Source: Artocarpus heterophyllus
Lineage: Eukaryota; Streptophyta; Magnoliopsida; Rosales; Moraceae
Reading direction: 5' to 3'
NCBI GenBank assembly: GCA_025403435.1
Contig: CM046337.1
Location: 1,743,501-1,807,500, forward strand
Length of the DNA stretch: 64,000 nucleotides
Part shown: positions 59,760 through 64,000 of the stretch, in pieces
How the letters are laid out: every line of letters starts with the position of its first letter
Position numbering within the stretch: the first letter of the stretch is position 1
Position numbers and translations under genes: made by a program
The notes under the pieces: model-generated
Told to the model about the DNA's origin: nothing
What the model saw: only the letters and a program-made list of their open reading frames with translations
The model's database searches: none

Positions 59760-60370
59760 CTCGTGCAAAGTGTCGTTGAGTTGTTCTCGAGTTTTTATGT
59801 TGTTGTCGTTTCCCGTAATATTAAGCATTAACGTTTCTCCTAAAGCTGTCCTTTTTATAGTCTTGTCGTTCTAATCTGCTGTTTTACGACTTACGAGTGG
59901 TTTTGTCATTTTCCCGCACAATGTCTGTTTCTGCTTATGCCGTTTTAATGGCTTCGTCCTTTCTTATTGATGTCTCTTTATGTGATTGTGGTTTTCCTAA
60001 TAATGTCGTTTATTGGTTTTCTGCTGTTTTGACTTCATCGATTTTAGGTCGTTGTGGTTTTATAATGTTACGCCGATTTTCCATTTTCTTCTCGTTTTCT
60101 CATGTTACTTGTCGTTTCCACATTACTTCTTTTCCATGGCTATTGCTGTTTTTAGCGAGACGACTAGACACCTTTCTTGATATTGCCGTCTTTCCCTAGT
60201 ATTGTCGTTTCTTAACATGCTGTCGTTTTTAGTTTATACCCTTTTAAAATCCGTTACGGCTTTCAAATTAGATGTGTTCTCGCGCTTTTTCTTTAATTCT
60301 TGTCGTTTGTCTTCTGTGGTCGATTACCCAGCTAACATCCCTTCTCAGATTTTTGTCGTTTTCTTTATTA
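59760..60370. repeat. Long tract rich in the TGTCGTTT motif
   Basis: GTCGTTT or a one-base variant (GCCGTTT, GCTGTTT, GTCGTTG) occurs about sixteen times on the plus strand, on average every 40 bases, for example near 59803, 59866, 60005, 60112, 60204, 60223, 60302 and 60356. The spacing is irregular and the sequence between motifs is unrelated. Open frames of 63-100 residues cross the tract in several frames, but none resembles a known protein; they reflect the low number of stops in T-rich, CG-containing text. Confidence 0.6.
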
Positions 60371-63300
60371 GTTGGCACGTAGCAGTTTCATAAATCTAAA
60401 GAAACAGGGAATCAGGGATGCTCACAACAACATCATCATCATGGTGAAAAGTGATGGACGAAAAGAAATTCAAGCAAAAAAAAGAGAAAAAATGTTATAT
60501 TGCAAAGGTAAATAATAATATGCAGTTGTCAGTGACCAATTAGACTTTATATAAACATCAGAAATTAGCCCATTTCGTTTTTAACTTATCTGAAGATATT
60601 TCTTTGAATTTTTTTTATATGCCGTTATTTCTTTCAGTATTTTACCGAATATCAGGACAAGCGTGCATAAGAAGTTCCTTCTTTTCAGGACTTGACTAGC
60701 TCTTGGGACATTAACATTGGATGAAACCGAATCTTGAAATGGCTTTGTGGCAGCAATTTCCCTGGTGGGATTTGCCAACTCTTTTCTGATTTACTTTTTG
60801 GTTCTTTCTTATTTCTCTTTCTAGAATTGCAGCCACTACAGTAAAGAAAAGCACTGCATGCAGGATTTTCTTCTTTTTGAGATCCAAAAAGCACCGCACT
60901 CAAAAAAAAAAAGAGAAAAAAAAAAAGCAAGACTTTCAATCGACTTATAATAAAGGCATCTTCTTTAATTTAGACCAACTCAGGCGCCCATATTGTCCAG
61001 ACAGTGCAGCCTTCCACAATAATATTCAGGAGCCACATATATCTTGCCAGCTCATTGGCAACAGTGTGTGTATATATATTATATACACTTACTTTCTTGA
61101 CATACAGCTGAAAAAGAACTTACCTATACATACGCATATACATGTATATCGGATTTTCTACGGTCCCCAATAGGTGGTCACTCCAATGTAACGTTGGTGT
61201 TTGATTGATTTAACATTAGAAAATTTAGTTATTCAGAAACTATGTTATGTATTTTTAACATCTATCGATGTTAAATTGACATAATAATAAAAAATTTAAT
61301 TATCTAAAAATTATATTACGTAGTTTTAATGTTAATATATATTATGTTTAATGCTTATCATGTTATGTTTTTTACTACAACATGTTATGTTTAAGAGACA
61401 ATTTCTCTAAAAAAGGTAATATATATATATATAGCTTTTCATATTTGAAATTATCTTTTGTATACATAATTACCAATATTGTTGTAGGGTATGCATATTT
61501 GCTTCCGATAATTAAAGACTTTCTTTTCCTAGCAAATTACCCACAAAGAAGGCTAGCCATGAATTACCAACATTACTAGGCCACAAGAAGCTCTTGTTTC
61601 TTATGGCCCTAGCTAGCCCAGCTCCTTGTGTCTGTGCTTCTGTGATTACTTTGTTTTTTTTCCTCTAAAAAATGCGACCTGATTTGACACCAAATTTCTA
61701 AGAAGCCCAATCAACGACATCCTCAAACAGAACCTTCCAAATTGCTGAATGAACATTAACTTTGCAGACCCGATCTCTTTCCTTTTTTAGGAGTTGATTT
61801 GGGCTAAAAGCCTCCATTCCCGTTTCCCGTATTGGCAATTGTTATCTTTGATAATGCATAATATATAGTCGTTGGTCAGTCCGCGCATAAGAAGGGTTCT
61901 GTCTGGTCCTTTTAAGATGAAGTAGAGCCACACACACGTATATATAGACGAGTTTTTAGTTACATTTCTAATAATTACCTTGTAATAATAATTAAAAATG
62001 TAGTATGATAATAATTCTACTTTATCAATTATCATAATTTTTTGTCAACTATTTATTTAATTACAACTATTAAATTTATATAAAATATAGACATACTATT
62101 CAGTCAACATTAATGTGTGACATTTGATCAACGTTATTTCTGGCTATAGTTATCCTAGTTCTTGTCAATTTGCCTTTTGGACCGACCGTAGAAAGTTTGT
62201 TCTAGCCTAAGACGGGTTCAAACCTAATTTCATCACTCAAACTCATGATGGTGATGACCGTCAAAAGTTCTTGTTGTTAATAATTAGTTGCTTTGTTCTT
62301 TCAAACCCACCGTATATATCACAGAACTTAGAATTAGAGCTTTACATGTATTAATTGAATTCTAAAAGTTTTTGTTCTCTTTGACTGATCAATGATAATA
62401 TTTTATTATAGAATAAAGCTGGACCGGTTTTCTACTTTTCTCCATGAAAACGTTACCGTGGAAACGTGGTCCAAGTATCGGGCTTTTTCAAACAAAGATG
62501 CCACGTTGAACGTCAAAAATTAAGCAAACTGCATCATTACGATGGAAGGGTTCCAATGCTGGTCATGGTCAGAAAAGAGAGAGAGAGACATATGTGTAGT
62601 GTGTAAAAGTAATTCCGCGTTTGTTAGAATTAATTAGTTTCGACTAATTTTAGTGTAAAATTATTATATATTATAATAAAATATAAAAATTATTAGTATA
62701 ATTTTTTTTTATATTATAGTCTTTAAACAACTAATACTTATAACTTTAGTTTTAACTAAAGTGTTAAACCATAAGCATCGGTGTAGATTGAACTTTTGAA
62801 AATATCCAACAGACCTTTAGAGTTTTGCAGAAAACGGAGGATTCAATGGCCAAAAAAGTAAATATATATACAAGTAACAGTTCCATGACAACCAATTGAT
62901 TATAGCATGACGCACATCAACTTCGTTACAATATTGTGGCACTCACATCACACGTGTGTGCACAAACTGATTTTCTGCATGTCATTATCCTTTCCTCTTT
63001 AGCCTTCGAGACATCAAGTACTGAATTTAGAAAGGCGCTAAAATTTATATAATTATGTTGCAATTAGAAATTTAGACATTTTCCAGTTATCTGAATTAAC
63101 CATACACGTATATACATATGTATACGGTATACAAGAGTCTCACACAAGTTCTAAACTAATAATTAATATATTATACAACAAATTAATTAGACAAAAATAA
63201 AGTACTATATACAATTCAGAACCATCACGACTGTAGTGACAGCTGATCACTCATTGTCCCAGTGAAAAAAAAAAAAAATTATTGTACGTCGTTCACGGAG

Positions 63301-64000
63301 ATTTCTCTTTCCTTTCAGTGAAAAGATACAAACTTTGTAAAAAAAAAAAAATGTACGAAAAAAAAACAGTACTCGTGATGTGTACTTTTCTTTGTAAAAA
63401 ATAAAGACCGCACTTAAAGCCTCTTCGTTGCCCCATTCACAGGCAACAAAGTCACGTAACATCAACTAGTTTTTGGCTATTAATTATATCTATCTATACA
63501 TATATATTTACATACATACACAAAGAAATGGAAGGAGCCAACGCACGCATCCGTGGCATAATGACAAGAGTAGTATTTGGTTCTTGCCCACATGCGGGGT
63601 CTTTAAAGAATTGCCACTTGAAATGATCTTTACAGCATTTATAGCCTTAAATTCGACGACACATGGAATAATTTCTTCATGTTATTTTCTTCAACGCATC
63701 CAATTCTTGCTTGTGATTCTTTGGTTAATTTAAGCACCCGATACTTTAAGAAAGATTTTTTCCCCAAAAAAAAAAAAGTCATTGGCGACAACACATTATA
63801 ATTCTCCTTAATCCGTTTCATTTTGTAACTAGCTAGGAATTACAAATAGTTTTTCCCCTTTAAATCAACAATTATGGTAAATAACATTTTGACAAAACTA
63901 ATTATAAGTAGATAACATGTTTTAAAAATATTTATAATAAATAGTAAATTTTCTTAGTAAAAATCTATTTATTACAAGTAAAAAAAATAATTTAAAAAAG

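Larger units (their letters stand above)
57901..64000. other. Intergenic region to the window end
   Basis: No gene recognised. A possible acceptor (CCGCATAG, 59158) is followed by about 33 open codons (PRQEPEHDNWIPQ...), but I see no partner exon. It holds a MITE-like element at 59364-59521, the TGTCGTTT-rich tract at 59760-60370, and AT-rich text with short microsatellites. The last 1.5 kb is AT-rich with poly-A and poly-T runs. Confidence 0.5.

Noticed and set aside
59671..60393. Frames of 63-100 residues as small genes
   Set aside because: They overlap the TGTCGTTT-rich tract in several frames, are hydrophobic by T-rich composition, and match no family.
1..64000. CRISPR arrays, bacterial operons, rRNA or tRNA genes
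   Set aside because: No regularly spaced repeats of that kind and no tRNA B-box-like GGTTCGAATCC or rRNA core was noticed; introns and transposons show the DNA is plant nuclear.

Overview
The window is nuclear DNA from a flowering plant, most likely a eudicot. It is AT-rich, with many AT and GA microsatellites, GT-AG introns, small MITEs, LTR-retrotransposon remains and plant-type genes. The sequence does not identify the species. About 18% of the window is protein-coding gene (exons plus introns); the rest is intergenic DNA and decayed mobile DNA.

Five host genes can be supported. (1) At 1-1842 on the minus strand lies a bHLH transcription factor of the bHLH122/bHLH130 (FBH/AKS) subfamily, cut by the left edge before its last exon. 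(2) At 20873-21970 on the plus strand lies an intronless, secreted leucine-rich-repeat protein of the DRT100 type. (3) At 27805-32259 on the minus strand lies an 11-exon glycoside hydrolase of family GH127 (DUF1680) with a C-terminal AbfB-like domain; it carries one apparent frameshift in exon 9. (4) At 44332-47927 on the minus strand lies the splicing factor CWC22, with an upstream leader exon. (5) At 55804-57364 on the plus strand lies a seven-exon gene for proteasome assembly chaperone 3 (PBAC3/PSMG3). Its exons are each under 70 bases, so it is invisible as a long open frame; I rebuilt it from splice sites. The five genes do not form a functional cluster.

Layout: 1-2.5 kb bHLH gene and leader; 2.5-20.6 kb gene-poor DNA with diverged tandem duplications, MITEs, a foldback-like element and a possible organelle-derived insert; 20.6-22 kb DRT100-like gene; 22-27.6 kb intergenic with a fossil copia polymerase; 27.8-32.5 kb GH127 gene; 32.6-44.3 kb intergenic with a 2.8 kb solo LTR and a rearranged copia element; 44.3-49 kb CWC22; 49-55.1 kb intergenic with a second solo LTR in the opposite orientation; 55.1-57.6 kb PBAC3 with a small solo LTR in intron 1; 57.6-64 kb intergenic.

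No clearly new biological system is visible. The best leads are: three solo LTRs with perfect 5-base target duplications (two of them an inverted 2.8 kb pair), the frameshift in the GH127 gene, two non-coding tracts studded with a TGTCGTTT motif, a foldback-type element enclosing mitochondrion-like sequence, and a copia element whose gag and integrase now meet tail to tail.
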